64,000 nt of DNA from Pseudomonas cichorii (GCF_015471405.1 NZ_BLVZ01000012.1:159761-223760), one strand, 5' to 3'; numbered from the stretch's first letter, positions 42,207-51,874 are shown. Notes: a model not told the origin generated them from the sequence alone. Numbers and translations: made by a program.

Positions 42207-42293
42207 GCTGATCCATTTGTATTTGCCAGAGCCGGGAAAAGGCTGTTATCTGTACGCCTATCCAGTATCGGCAATCAACAGTTCCCCTGTGCA

Positions 42294-44621
42294 GTGACTC
42301 TGACGACTTCTTCCAGCCCTCACCTTGAACCGCAATCTACTGGCGCAGAGCCCTCGCGTTATGTCGTGGCGGTGCGTGCGTTATGTGAATTCACGGCCAA
42401 GGCCGGCAGTCTGGATCTGCGCTTCACACCTTCGCCCACGGCCCAGGAAGGTATTGCCGGGCACCGCACCGTGGCGGCTCGGCGTGGCGCGAGTTATCAG
42501 GCTGAGTTGTCGCTGAGCGGCGATTATCGGGAGTTGACGGTTCGGGGCAGGGCCGATGGCTACGATGCGGCGCTCAATCAACTGGAAGAGGTGAAGACCT
42601 ACCGTGGTGAGCTTGATGCCATGCCCGGCAATCATCGTCAATTGCACTGGGCGCAGGCGAAAATCTACGGCTGGCTGATCTGTCAGCAATTGAATCTGAA
42701 CGAGGTCACTCTGGCGCTGGTGTATTTCAACATCGTCAGCGAACAGGAAACCCTGATCCGCGAGTCGTTCAGCCGCGAAGCGTTGCGGGAGTTTTTCGAG
42801 CGGCAATGCGAGATATTCCTGTACTGGGCGCAGCAGGAACTGGCGCACACCTCGTCACGCAACCAGAGTCTGAAGACGCTCGCATTTCCTTATCCGCAGT
42901 TTCGGACCGGGCAGCGAGTGCTGGCCGAGTCGGTTTACAAGGCCGTCAGCACGGGGTCCTGCCTGATGGCGCAAGCGCCGACCGGGATTGGCAAGACGGT
43001 CGGTACGTTGTTCCCGATGCTCAAGGCTGCACCGACTCAAAAGCTCGACAAGGTATTCTTCCTGACGGCCAAGACGCCGGGCCGCAAACTGGCGCTGGAT
43101 GCCCTGCAAGTGATCGGGCGCAGCTCGCCCGACCTGACCCTGCGTGTGCTGGAACTGGTCGCACGGGACAAGGCCTGCGAGCACCTGGACAAGGCTTGCA
43201 ATGGTGATTCCTGCCCGTTGGCCAACGGTTTCTATGACCGCTTGCCTGCCGCGCGCAGTGCCGCCTTGAATGCGCCATGGCTGGATCAGGCTGGTGTGCG
43301 CGAAGTCGCCTTGCTGCATCAGGTCTGTCCGTATTACCTCAGCCAGGAACTGGCGCGCTGGTCGGACGTGGTGGTCGCGGACTACAACTACTATTTCGAC
43401 CTGAGCGCCTTGTTGTTCGGCCTTGCCCAGTTCAATCAGTGGCGCGTGGCGGTGCTGGTGGACGAAGCCCATAACATGGTCGAGCGTGCCCGCAGCATGT
43501 ACAGCGCCAGCCTCGATCAGCAGAACCTCAATGCACTTCGACAAAGTGCTCCGCAGCCCTTGCACAAGGCCTTGCAACGGCTCAGTCGCCAATGGAATGC
43601 CCTGCACAAGGAACAGGCGGGCGCCTATCAGGCCTACGCCGATGTGCCGGGCAAATTTCTGAGCAGCCTGAACCTGTGTGTGTCGGCGATAGGCGATTAC
43701 TTCAACGAGCACCCGCATGCGGTGGATGGCGCGCTGCAAAGCTTCTATTTCGATGCCATTGCGTTTGTAAGGATTGGCGAACTGTTCGATGAGCATTTCA
43801 TCTTCGATATCGCCGTGCGCGAGTGGGGCGCGAAACGCCGTTTTTCCCGGTTGACCCTGCGCAATGTGGTGCCGGCTCGTTTCATTGCGCCGCGTCTGAG
43901 CAGCGCGCTGGGGACTGTGCTGTTTTCCGCTACGCTGAAGCCGCAACGCTATTATGCGGACTTGCTGGGGCTGCCAGAGAAGACGGTCTGCATCGATGTG
44001 GAGTCGCCGTTTCACCACGAGCAACTGGATGTCCGGATCGTCAGCCACATTTCGACCCGCTTCACTCATCGACAGGCCTCGTTGGCCCCTATCGTTTCCT
44101 TGATGGGAGAACAGTTTCAGGCGCAACCGGGTAATTATCTGGCGTTCTTCAGCAGCTTCGATTATCTGCAACAAGTGGTTGAGCTGATGCGTCAGAGCTG
44201 GCCGCAGATCGAGCTGTGGCAACAGGAACGCGGCATGAGCGAAGGCGAACGTCAGGCCTTTCTCGACCGCTTTACCCTGAGCAGCAGAGGCATTGGTTTT
44301 GCGGTACTGGGCGGTGCATTTGGCGAGGGTATCGACCTGCCCGGAGCACGGCTGATCGGCGCGTTCATCGCGACCCTTGGCTTGCCTCAGTTGAACCCGG
44401 TCAACGAGCAATTCAAACAACGCATGGCTGCCTTGTTCGGTGCTGGCTACGATTACACCTATCTTTATCCGGGGGTGCAGAAAGTCGTGCAGGCTGCCGG
44501 TCGAGTAATCCGCAGCCAGAATGATCGTGGTGTGGTCATGCTGATCGATGACCGTTTTGCCGAGCGTCAGGTGCAACAGCTACTCCCGACCTGGTGGCAG
44601 CTCGCAAACTCAACTACTTAG
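42294..44621 (+). CDS. DinG/XPD-like Fe-S ATP-dependent DNA helicase with Cas4/RecB-like nuclease N-terminus
   Basis: The protein has about 775 residues. The N-terminal ~190 residues carry a PD-(D/E)xK nuclease signature of the Cas4/RecB kind: GRADGY, then LEEVKTYRG and HRQLHWAQAKIYGWL (QxxxY). Walker A APTGIGKT follows at ~228. Four cysteines in KACEHLDKACNGDSCPLANG ... VCPYYLS form the Fe-S pin of XPD/DinG helicases, and the DEAH box is VDEAHNMVE (~389). The C-terminal motif VVQAAGRVIRSQNDRG is helicase motif VI. It likely unwinds 5'-3' and trims DNA during repair. Start 42294 (GTG) is a choice: the frame is open to 42162 but that part is a repeat element. Confidence 0.8.
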   Translation: MTLTTSSSPHLEPQSTGAEPSRYVVAVRALCEFTAKAGSLDLRFTPSPTAQEGIAGHRTVAARRGASYQAELSLSGDYRELTVRGRADGYDAALNQLEEVKTYRGELDAMPGNHRQLHWAQAKIYGWLICQQLNLNEVTLALVYFNIVSEQETLIRESFSREALREFFERQCEIFLYWAQQELAHTSSRNQSLKTLAFPYPQFRTGQRVLAESVYKAVSTGSCLMAQAPTGIGKTVGTLFPMLKAAPTQKLDKVFFLTAKTPGRKLALDALQVIGRSSPDLTLRVLELVARDKACEHLDKACNGDSCPLANGFYDRLPAARSAALNAPWLDQAGVREVALLHQVCPYYLSQELARWSDVVVADYNYYFDLSALLFGLAQFNQWRVAVLVDEAHNMVERARSMYSASLDQQNLNALRQSAPQPLHKALQRLSRQWNALHKEQAGAYQAYADVPGKFLSSLNLCVSAIGDYFNEHPHAVDGALQSFYFDAIAFVRIGELFDEHFIFDIAVREWGAKRRFSRLTLRNVVPARFIAPRLSSALGTVLFSATLKPQRYYADLLGLPEKTVCIDVESPFHHEQLDVRIVSHISTRFTHRQASLAPIVSLMGEQFQAQPGNYLAFFSSFDYLQQVVELMRQSWPQIELWQQERGMSEGERQAFLDRFTLSSRGIGFAVLGGAFGEGIDLPGARLIGAFIATLGLPQLNPVNEQFKQRMAALFGAGYDYTYLYPGVQKVVQAAGRVIRSQNDRGVVMLIDDRFAERQVQQLLPTWWQLANSTT

Positions 44622-44723
44622 GGATCGATAGCCAAGCATTCCGGTCAAACTGCCAGTAAACTGCCGCACCATAGGCGTTTTCGCCAAAACCGAATTTCCT
44701 GTCCCCATTTACGTGGAGGTTGT

Positions 44724-46370
44724 ATGAGTCTCAGTCCTTTCGCCGGCAAGCTGGCACCTGCGCAGTTACTGGTCGATATCCCGAGACTGGTAACGGCCTA
44801 TTACGCCGGGCAGCCGGACGCTTCGATCACAACCCAGCGCGTGGCCTTCGGGACTTCCGGCCACCGCGGCAGTTCGTTTGAACTGAGTTTCAACGAGTGG
44901 CACGTTCTGGCTATCAGCCAGGCGATCTGTCTGTATCGTCAGGCCAATGGCATCGATGGTCCGCTGTTCCTGGGTGCCGACACCCACGCACTCTCGACGC
45001 CTGCCAGCTCAACGGCCCTTGAAGTACTGGCTGCCAACGGCGTGCAGGTGATGATTTCCGAAGGTGACGAATACACGCCGACTCCAGCGGTATCCCACGC
45101 GATCATCTGCTACAACCGTGGCCGTACATCCGGTCTGGCCGACGGTATCGTGATCACGCCGTCCCACAACCCGCCGCAAAGTGGTGGCTTCAAGTACAAC
45201 CCTCCAAATGGCGGCCCGGCTGACAGCCACATCACCAAATGGATCGAGAACAAGGCCAACGAACTGCTGGCCGATAAACTCCAGGGCGTGCTGCGCATCA
45301 GCCATGAAAAAGCCCTGCGTGCCGATACCACCCATCGTCATGACTACGTCAATACCTACGTGGCCGACCTGAAAAGCGTCATCGATCTGGATGCCATCCG
45401 CGATGCCGGTCTGCGCCTGGGCGTCGATCCGCTGGGCGGAGCAGGGGTTCGCTACTGGTCGGCCATTGGCGAGCATTACGGCCTGAACCTGGACGTGGTG
45501 AACCAGTTCGTCGATCCGACCTTCCGCTTCATGAGCGTGGACTGGGATGGCCAGATCCGCATGGACCCATCGTCCAGCCATGCGATGCAGAGCCTGATCG
45601 GCCTCAAGGACCGCTATCAGGTCGCCTTTGCCTGCGACCCGGATCATGACCGTCATGGCATCGTGACCCCGACTGGCGGGCTGATGACGCCTAACAGCTA
45701 TCTGGCAGTGTCCATCGATTATCTGTTCCAGAACCGTCCGCACTGGCGTGCCGATGCAGCGGTTGGCAAGACCGTGGTCAGCAGCGGCATCATTGACCGG
45801 GTCGCGGCGCGTCTTGGCCGTCGTCTGTACGAAGTCCCGGTGGGCTTCAAGTTCTTTGCCGAAGGCCTGTTCGAGGGTTCGCTGGGCTTTGGTGGTGAAG
45901 AGAGCGCGGGTGCTTCGTTCCTGCGTCGCGACGGCACGGTCTGGACCACCGACAAGGATGGTCTGATTCCGGCCTTGCTGGCGGCCGAAATCACTGCACG
46001 TAAAGGCCGTGACCCGAGCGAGATCTACAAGACCATGACCGACGAGCTGGGCGAGCCGTTCTCGACCCGTGTCGATGCCAAGGCCAACCCGCAACAGAAG
46101 GCTCTGCTGGGCAAACTGTCGCCGGAGCAGGTCAAGTCCACTGAACTGGCGGGCGAAAAGATCCAGGGCATTCTCAGCCATGCACCGGGCAACGATCAGG
46201 CCATTGGCGGCCTGAAAGTGATGACCGAGAACGGCTGGTTCGCAGCGCGCCCATCCGGCACCGAGGACATCTACAAGATCTATGCGGAAAGCTTTGTGGG
46301 CGAAGATCACCTGCAGCGTCTGGTGGCTGAAGCCCAGGTGCTGGTCGATGGAGCGATTGCACCGAAGTGA
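44724..46370 (+). CDS. pgm: Alpha-D-glucose phosphate-specific phosphoglucomutase
   Basis: The protein has 548 residues, the full length of bacterial Pgm. It shows GTSGHRGSSF near residue 43, the phosphoserine loop ITPSHNPP with Ser147, and the magnesium site DPDHDRHG near 305. It interconverts glucose 1-phosphate and glucose 6-phosphate, feeding glycogen/trehalose and cell-surface glucan synthesis. GGAGG lies five bases before the ATG. It stands alone between the helicase gene and a convergent parvulin gene. Confidence 0.95.
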   Translation: MSLSPFAGKLAPAQLLVDIPRLVTAYYAGQPDASITTQRVAFGTSGHRGSSFELSFNEWHVLAISQAICLYRQANGIDGPLFLGADTHALSTPASSTALEVLAANGVQVMISEGDEYTPTPAVSHAIICYNRGRTSGLADGIVITPSHNPPQSGGFKYNPPNGGPADSHITKWIENKANELLADKLQGVLRISHEKALRADTTHRHDYVNTYVADLKSVIDLDAIRDAGLRLGVDPLGGAGVRYWSAIGEHYGLNLDVVNQFVDPTFRFMSVDWDGQIRMDPSSSHAMQSLIGLKDRYQVAFACDPDHDRHGIVTPTGGLMTPNSYLAVSIDYLFQNRPHWRADAAVGKTVVSSGIIDRVAARLGRRLYEVPVGFKFFAEGLFEGSLGFGGEESAGASFLRRDGTVWTTDKDGLIPALLAAEITARKGRDPSEIYKTMTDELGEPFSTRVDAKANPQQKALLGKLSPEQVKSTELAGEKIQGILSHAPGNDQAIGGLKVMTENGWFAARPSGTEDIYKIYAESFVGEDHLQRLVAEAQVLVDGAIAPK

Positions 46371-46384
46371 CTGGACAGGTTTCG

Positions 46385-46414
46385 GGCTACTCTTGCCTTG
46401 GGGTGTGAGTAGCC
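46385..46414. terminator. Stem-loop between convergent pgm and parvulin genes
   Basis: GGCTACTC (46385-46392) pairs with GAGTAGCC (46407-46414) over a 14-base loop. It lies between the two stop codons. There is no T-run, so its role as terminator is only likely by position. Confidence 0.4.
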
Positions 46415-46423
46415 TGGAGCCGG

Positions 46424-46699
46424 TCAGTCGCGGTAGAACACCTGAACCAGGTGGTAGCCGAACTTGCTCTTGATGGGGCCGTGTACAGTGCGTAGCGGCT
46501 TCTTGAAGATGACCTGATCGATGGCGCCGACCATCTGGCCGGGCCGGACTTCACCCAGGTCGCCGCCACGTTTGCCGGACGGGCAGGTGGAATGCTTCCT
46601 GGCGAGTACGTCGAAGGCCTCGCCCTTGGCGATACGCAGCTTGAGCTGCTCGGCTTCTTCGGCAGTCTTCACCAGAATATGGCGGGCTTGGGCTTTCAT
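46424..46699 (-). CDS. Parvulin-type peptidyl-prolyl cis-trans isomerase (first copy)
   Basis: The protein has 91 residues and is a stand-alone PpiC-like parvulin without signal peptide, so cytoplasmic. Family motifs are ARHILVKTAEEAEQL, FDVLARKHSTCPSGKRGGDLG and the C-terminal SKFGYHLVQV. It speeds prolyl bond isomerisation. Ribosome site AGGTGA precedes the ATG. A second, clearly related copy lies at 57669-57950. Confidence 0.9.
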   Translation of the reverse strand: MKAQARHILVKTAEEAEQLKLRIAKGEAFDVLARKHSTCPSGKRGGDLGEVRPGQMVGAIDQVIFKKPLRTVHGPIKSKFGYHLVQVFYRD

Positions 46700-46831
46700 G
46701 TCGCAATATCACCTGTCAGAAAAGGCTGCCATTATGCCTGCCCTGACCCGATTGAATAAATCTGCTCGTGAAAGGTTGCTGAGTGCAGCGGGCAGACAAG
46801 CGTTTTCACATTATCTTGTGCGGTGTTGATT

Positions 46832-47998
46832 ATGGATTTCCCGGCGTTGTTGAAGATTCTGGCCAGCCAGGACGGATCGGACCTTTATCTCTCCACCGGA
46901 GCGCCTCCTTGCGCCAAGTTCAATGGCGTGCTCAAGCCGCTGGGCACTGAAACCCTCAAGCCCGGCGAGGTGGCGACTGTCGCCCAGAGCCTCATGGATG
47001 AGGAGCAGAAGCTCGAATTCCAGCGTGAGCTGGAAATGAACCTGGCGGTGTCACTGGCCGGTATCGGGCGTTTCCGGATCAATATCTTCATGCAGCGCAA
47101 CGAAGTCTCCATCGTGGCGCGTAACATCAAGCTGGATATCCCGCGTTTCGAGGATCTGCATCTGCCGCCGATCCTGCTCGATGTGATCATGGAAAAACAC
47201 GGGCTGGTGTTGTTCGTGGGCGCGACGGGCTCGGGTAAATCCACTTCTCTGGCGGCCCTGATCGACTATCGCAACCGCAATGCCAGTGGTCATATCATCA
47301 CCATCGAAGACCCGGTGGAGTTCATTCACCGCCACAAGAAGTCCATCGTCAACCAGCGTGAAGTGGGGGTCGATACCCGCAGTTTCCGTGCCGCGCTTAA
47401 AAACACCTTGCGACAGGCCCCGGATGTGATCCTGATCGGCGAGATTCGTGACCGGGAAACCATGGAGCATGCGCTGGCCTTTGCCGATACCGGCCACCTG
47501 GCAATCTCGACCCTGCATGCCAACAACGCCAACCAGGCCCTGGACCGGATCATCAACTTCTTCCCGGAAGAGCGCCGCGAACAACTGCTGCACGACCTGG
47601 GCAACAACCTCAAGGCCTTCGTTTCCCAGCGTCTGGTCAAGACCCCGGATGGCAAGCGACGTGCGGCAGTGGAAGTGATGATGGGGACGCCGACCATTCG
47701 CGATCTGATCCAGCGTAACCAGTTGACCGAACTCAAGGGCATCATGGAAAAGTCCGGCAGCCTGGGCATGCAGACCTTCGATACCGCGCTGTTCAATCTG
47801 GCGGTGGAAGGTGCAATCAGCGAAGAGGAGGCCCTGAAAAACGCCGACTCGCAAAACAACGTGCGCCTGCGCCTCAAGCTGCATGGCGAAGGCGGAGTCA
47901 GCAACCTCACAACACCTCCGCCTGCACCTGTCGGGACAGGCTCGACAAAGATGTCCGATTGGGGGTTGGTGGACGAGAATGAAGAACCCCGGTCCTGA
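46832..47998 (+). CDS. pilU: PilT/PilU-family type IV pilus retraction ATPase
   Basis: The protein has 388 residues. Walker A GATGSGKST is at about 130, the Asp box ITIEDPVEFIH, Walker B LIGEIRD and the His box ISTLHANN follow in order, as in hexameric pilus retraction motors. Length and the divergent N-terminus (MDFPALLKILASQDGSDLYL) suit PilU or a PilT paralogue rather than PilT itself (about 345). No pilT lies next to it here, so the symbol is a best guess. Start 46832 is chosen from the family N-terminus; the ribosome site is poor. Confidence 0.75.
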   Translation: MDFPALLKILASQDGSDLYLSTGAPPCAKFNGVLKPLGTETLKPGEVATVAQSLMDEEQKLEFQRELEMNLAVSLAGIGRFRINIFMQRNEVSIVARNIKLDIPRFEDLHLPPILLDVIMEKHGLVLFVGATGSGKSTSLAALIDYRNRNASGHIITIEDPVEFIHRHKKSIVNQREVGVDTRSFRAALKNTLRQAPDVILIGEIRDRETMEHALAFADTGHLAISTLHANNANQALDRIINFFPEERREQLLHDLGNNLKAFVSQRLVKTPDGKRRAAVEVMMGTPTIRDLIQRNQLTELKGIMEKSGSLGMQTFDTALFNLAVEGAISEEEALKNADSQNNVRLRLKLHGEGGVSNLTTPPPAPVGTGSTKMSDWGLVDENEEPRS

Positions 47999-48009
47999 CT
48001 GTTCAAACT

Positions 48010-48053
48010 GTGTGGGAGCGGATTTATCCGCGAATGAATTCGCTCCTGCACAA
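48010..48053. repeat. Pseudomonas repeat element after pilU
   Basis: TGTGGGAGCGGATTTATCCG and CGCTCCTGCACA form an imperfect inverted repeat between pilU and the convergent bdhA gene. The GGGAGCG...GAATTCGCTCC pattern is shared with the larger palindrome at 50368-50430. It may stabilise or end both transcripts. Confidence 0.5.
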
Positions 48054-48055
48054 CG

Positions 48056-48817
48056 TTATTGAGCCAGCCACCCACCATCCACATTCCAGGCCGCACCGCG
48101 CACCTGAACCGCCGCCTCGCTGCACAGAAACAACACCAGCTCACCCAGTTGCTCCGGTGTAACGAAATCCAGCGAGGGCTGTTTTTCGGCCAGCAGGTCG
48201 TGTCGGGCCTGATCCGGGTCGCCCTGGCGGTTATCGATCTGTTGCTGCACCAGCGGCGTCAGGACCCAGCCGGGGCAGATGGCGTTACAAGTGACATGAC
48301 TGCGGGCGGTTTCCAGACCTACCACTTTAGTCAGACCAATCACGCCATGTTTGGCCGCGACATACGCCGCCTTGCCGGTTGAACCCACCAGCCCGTGAAC
48401 CGAGGCGATATTGATGATTCGTCCCCAGTCCTTGCTGCGCATACCGGGCAGGCACAGGCGGGTGGTGTGGAACACCGATGACAGATTGATAGCGATGATC
48501 GAGTCCCAACGCTCGACGGCAAAGTCCTCCACAGCGTCCACATGCTGAATGCCGGCGTTATTGATCAGAATGTCGACCCCGCCAAACTCGCGTTCGGCAT
48601 AGGCGATCATGTCGGCAATCTGTGCCGGGTCGCTGACATCCGCAGGGTGGTGCCCAACGCGACCGCCAAACTGTTGCACTTGGGCGATCACCGTCGAAGC
48701 ATCGCCGAAACCGTTGAGGATCAGGTTGGCGCCGGCTTTGGCCAGAACCAGGGCAATGCCCAGGCCGATGCCGCTGGTGGAGCCGGTGACCAATGCAGTT
48801 TTTCCTTGCAGATTCAT
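48056..48817 (-). CDS. bdhA: D-3-hydroxybutyrate dehydrogenase
   Basis: The protein has 253 residues and is a classical SDR with TGSTSGIGLGIA (10-21), NNAG, catalytic Ser in INIASVHG and YVAAK. The segment ASVHGLVGSTGKAAYVAAKHG and the C-terminal VRGAAWNVDGGWLAQ are typical of 3-hydroxybutyrate dehydrogenases. It oxidises 3-hydroxybutyrate to acetoacetate with NAD. It follows the GntP-type permease gene by 10 bp with AAGGAA as ribosome site, so it is the second gene of an uptake-and-oxidation operon. Confidence 0.9.
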   Translation of the reverse strand: MNLQGKTALVTGSTSGIGLGIALVLAKAGANLILNGFGDASTVIAQVQQFGGRVGHHPADVSDPAQIADMIAYAEREFGGVDILINNAGIQHVDAVEDFAVERWDSIIAINLSSVFHTTRLCLPGMRSKDWGRIINIASVHGLVGSTGKAAYVAAKHGVIGLTKVVGLETARSHVTCNAICPGWVLTPLVQQQIDNRQGDPDQARHDLLAEKQPSLDFVTPEQLGELVLFLCSEAAVQVRGAAWNVDGGWLAQ

Positions 48818-48827
48818 AATCGATTCC

Positions 48828-50219
48828 TTAAACGATGCCAGTGGCGTAGAACGCTGCGATCACTACGAAAACCGCCAGTGTCTTGATGATAGTGATACCG
48901 AAAATGTCCAGATAAGCTTCACGGTGGGTCAGCCCGGTCACGGCCAGCAGCGTGATGACCGCGCCGTTATGGGGCAGGGTGTCCATGCCGCCGCTGGCCA
49001 TGGCGGCCACCCGATGCAGGACTTCCAGCGGGATATTCGCGGCGTTGGCAGCCGCGATGAAGCTGTCTGACATGGCGGCCAGTGCGATGCTCATGCCGCC
49101 CGAGGCCGAACCGGTGATACCGGCCAGCAGGGTGACGGTAATGGCTTCATTGACCAGCGGGTCCGGGATGCTTTTCAAGGCATTGGCCAGCACCAGAAAC
49201 CCTGGCAGTGAAGCGATTACAGCGCCAAAGCCATATTCGGATGCGGTATTCATGGCCGCCAGCAACGCGCCATTGACCGCGCTTTTACTGCCTTCGGCCA
49301 GCCGGGAGCGAATGGCGCCGAAGCCGAATATCAGCACCATCACAATGCCGGTCAACAGTGCGGCTTCAACGGCCCAGATCGCCGTCAGCCTGGCAATCTC
49401 AGTCTGGATCGGAGCCGCCATGCCCGGCAGCGCCAGGGTGTGGGTCTTGCCGTACCACTGGGGAATCCACCAGGTAAAGAGCAGGTTCATGACCCCCACC
49501 AGCACCAGTGGCGAGAGCGCTATCCACGGGTTGGGCAGTTTGATGTCGGCTGCCGTTTCCGGTTCATTGCGCAGGTCGTGGCCATAACCTTCGCCGTTAC
49601 GTGCAGCCTTGTTGCGCTGACGCTGCAGATACAGCATGCCTGCGCTGAATACGAACACGGTACCGATCAGGCCCAGCCATGGTGCGGCCCAGGCGGTGGT
49701 ATTGAAGAAGGTCGTGGGAATGATGTTCTGGATTTGCGGCGTGCCGGGCAAGGCATCCATGGTGAAGGAGAACGCGCCCAGCGCGATGGTTGCCGGAATC
49801 AGGCGCTTGGGGATATCGCTCTGGCGAAACATCTCGGCGGCAAACGGATAGACCGCGAAGACCACGACGAACAGCGACACGCCACCATACGTGAGCAGGG
49901 CGCAGACCAGCACAATCACCAGCATGGCCTGGCGTGTGCCGAGCACACCGATGGCGGCTGCCACGATGGAGCGGGAAAACCCGGACAGCTCGATCAGCTT
50001 GCCGAATACCGCGCCGAGCAGGAACACCGGAAAGTACAGCTTGATAAAGCCGATCATCTTGTCCATGAACAGCCCGGTAAATGCAGGCGCCACTGCCGAA
50101 GGGTCGGTCAGCAATACTGCACCCAGCGCGGCAATGGGGGCAAAAAGGATAACGCTGTAACCACGGTAGGCCGCGAGCATCAGTAGCGCGAGCGCCGCCA
50201 AAGCAATGAGTACGCTCAT
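48828..50219 (-). CDS. GntP-family permease, probable 3-hydroxybutyrate/carboxylate:H+ symporter
   Basis: The protein has 463 residues with about 12-14 hydrophobic segments and the GntP-family patterns LLTYGGVSLFVVVFAVYPFA and ITGSASGGMSIAL. The family moves gluconate and related hydroxy-acids into the cell with protons. Cotranscription with bdhA and a nearby sigma-54 activator points to 3-hydroxybutyrate as substrate. AGGAGA lies six bases before the start, and a sigma-54 promoter lies about 55 bases upstream. Confidence 0.88.
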   Translation of the reverse strand: MSVLIALAALALLMLAAYRGYSVILFAPIAALGAVLLTDPSAVAPAFTGLFMDKMIGFIKLYFPVFLLGAVFGKLIELSGFSRSIVAAAIGVLGTRQAMLVIVLVCALLTYGGVSLFVVVFAVYPFAAEMFRQSDIPKRLIPATIALGAFSFTMDALPGTPQIQNIIPTTFFNTTAWAAPWLGLIGTVFVFSAGMLYLQRQRNKAARNGEGYGHDLRNEPETAADIKLPNPWIALSPLVLVGVMNLLFTWWIPQWYGKTHTLALPGMAAPIQTEIARLTAIWAVEAALLTGIVMVLIFGFGAIRSRLAEGSKSAVNGALLAAMNTASEYGFGAVIASLPGFLVLANALKSIPDPLVNEAITVTLLAGITGSASGGMSIALAAMSDSFIAAANAANIPLEVLHRVAAMASGGMDTLPHNGAVITLLAVTGLTHREAYLDIFGITIIKTLAVFVVIAAFYATGIV

Positions 50220-50274
50220 GGGTATCTCCTGTTGTTATTGTTTTTTGGGTGCGGTCAGGCCGCCGCATGGCTAT

Positions 50275-50290
50275 AGCGGGATTCGTGCCA
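50275..50290 (-). promoter_or_regulatory. Sigma-54 promoter of the gntP-bdhA operon
   Basis: On the minus strand, TGGCACG (50290-50284) is followed by GC at 50277-50276, giving the strict 12-base GG-to-GC distance of -24/-12 promoters. The -12 part is CCGCT against the consensus TTGCW. It is 56 bases upstream of the permease start, and the adjacent sigma-54 activator gene fits. Confidence 0.75.
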
Positions 50291-50367
50291 TATATTCAAG
50301 TCATTGAAAGTAAAGGGAATTACTAAAATTTATGCAGCCGGTAATCTCACAACAGAGACTACCGCCG

Positions 50368-50430
50368 CCCCGTAGGAGCGAATTCATTCGCGAAAGATTG
50401 GTTTTCGCGAATGAATTCGCTCCTACGGGG
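50368..50430. repeat. 28-bp perfect inverted repeat between gntP and its activator gene
   Basis: The arms 50368-50395 and 50403-50430 are exact reverse complements with a 7-base loop; the outer part reads CCCCGTAGGAGCGAATTC. This is a complete Pseudomonas REP-type hairpin. It lies 31 bp beyond the stop of the activator gene and can act as its terminator and as insulation from the sigma-54 promoter. Confidence 0.8.
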
Positions 50431-50461
50431 GTGTTGTCTCTTAAGGGAGACTCGGTTCTCT

Positions 50462-51874
50462 TTATTGAGACTCCACGATCCCCAGCATTGCCATTTTCTT
50501 GTAGAGGGTCGAGCGGCCCAGGCCGAGCTGGTTGGCCGCTTGCACCACATTCCCTGCACACTGCAACAAAGTGGTTTCGATCAATTGTCGATCATTGCGC
50601 TGACGGGCCTGGCTGAAGGTTTCGTGGACATGAGGGCGATTATCGCGGGCGTTGCTTGCGACTGGCGGGAGCAGGGTGCCGATGGCCGTATGGATATCCT
50701 TGGCCGTAAGTTGCAGATCGTCGCTGAGCAACGCCGCACGCTCCAGCACATTGCGCAGTTCACGGATATTGCCGGGCCATGCATGTTGCGCCAACAGTTT
50801 CAGTGCATTGCCTTCCAGCTCATGCTGGCTATGCAGTTCTTCGAGGATGGTTTCACTCAGCACAGGCAGATCCTCCAGACGCTCGCGCAATGGGGGAACC
50901 TGAATGGGCAGGACGTTCAAGCGGTAATAGAGATCAGCGCGAAATTCGCCTCGCTTGATCGCCGCCTCCAGATCGGTGGAGGTGGCCGCTATCAGACGCA
51001 CGTCGCTCTGGAACACTTCATTGGAACCTACGGGCTCATATTCCTTTTCCTGCAGCACCCGCAGCAACTTGCTTTGCAGGGCCAGTGGCATGTCGCCGAC
51101 TTCATCGAGAAACAGCGTACCGCCCTGGGCAATTTTCAGTTTGCCCGAACGTCCCTTGCGTACGGCACCGGTAAAGGCGCCGGGTGCCGTACCAAAGAAC
51201 TCGGCTTCCAGCAGGGCTTCCGGGATTGCTGCACTGTTGATGCTGACAAAGGGTTTGTCGGCGCGGGGTGAAGCGTTATGAATGGCATGGGCCAGCAGTT
51301 CCTTGCCGGTGCCGGTCTCGCCCAGCAGCAGGATCGGGGATTCGGTGCTGGCGCTGCGCCGGGCACGGCGTTTGACTTCCAGTGTCGCCTCACTGATGCC
51401 GATGAAGTGCGCAAAGCTGTATTTTGCCTGCCGGGCCTTGAGCAGTGAGCGCGTACTGGCCAGTTCCTGCTGCATGCTCTGGTAGCGTTTGAGCAAGGGC
51501 GACAACGTCTGCAACTGATCGAACAGGGCAAAGCCGATGGCGCCAATCACTGAGCCGGCGTTGTCATGAATGGGCAGGCGCATGACCACCAGCGGGTCTT
51601 TTGCCGTGTCCATCATGTCCAGCAGGATGGGCTGTCCATTGCTGGCCACCTGACGCAACAGGCTGCCGGGAATCACGCTTTCGCAAGGCTGCCCAATGGC
51701 CAGGCTGGCATCCTGCAGGCCAAACCGGCGTGCATAACGTTCGTTGATCCAGACGATGCGCGCATCTTTGTCGACGATCACGGTGCCTTCGCTGGACTGC
51801 TCGATGATCTCGAACAGCGAGCGGGTCGCAAGACGCTGGATGTTTTGGTAGTCGCTGAGATTATTGTTTTTCAT
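50462..51874 (-). CDS. Sigma-54-dependent activator, probable regulator of 3-hydroxybutyrate use (HbcR-like)
   Basis: The protein has 470 residues. An N-terminal PAS domain (about 15-125) is followed by the AAA+ domain with Walker A GETGTGKE (~180), the sigma-54 contact loop GAFTGA in FFGTAPGAFTGAVRKG, and Walker B TLFLDEVGDM; a Fis-type helix-turn-helix ends the protein (NVVQAANQLGLGRSTLYKK). It remodels the sigma-54 closed complex. It lies upstream on the same strand of gntP-bdhA, whose promoter has -24/-12 elements, which supports the HbcR-like role. Confidence 0.88.
   Translation of the reverse strand: MKNNNLSDYQNIQRLATRSLFEIIEQSSEGTVIVDKDARIVWINERYARRFGLQDASLAIGQPCESVIPGSLLRQVASNGQPILLDMMDTAKDPLVVMRLPIHDNAGSVIGAIGFALFDQLQTLSPLLKRYQSMQQELASTRSLLKARQAKYSFAHFIGISEATLEVKRRARRSASTESPILLLGETGTGKELLAHAIHNASPRADKPFVSINSAAIPEALLEAEFFGTAPGAFTGAVRKGRSGKLKIAQGGTLFLDEVGDMPLALQSKLLRVLQEKEYEPVGSNEVFQSDVRLIAATSTDLEAAIKRGEFRADLYYRLNVLPIQVPPLRERLEDLPVLSETILEELHSQHELEGNALKLLAQHAWPGNIRELRNVLERAALLSDDLQLTAKDIHTAIGTLLPPVASNARDNRPHVHETFSQARQRNDRQLIETTLLQCAGNVVQAANQLGLGRSTLYKKMAMLGIVESQ

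Noticed and set aside
42162..42293. Upstream GTG start for the DinG-like helicase
   Set aside because: The extra 44 codons run through a Pseudomonas intergenic repeat and carry no conserved sequence.
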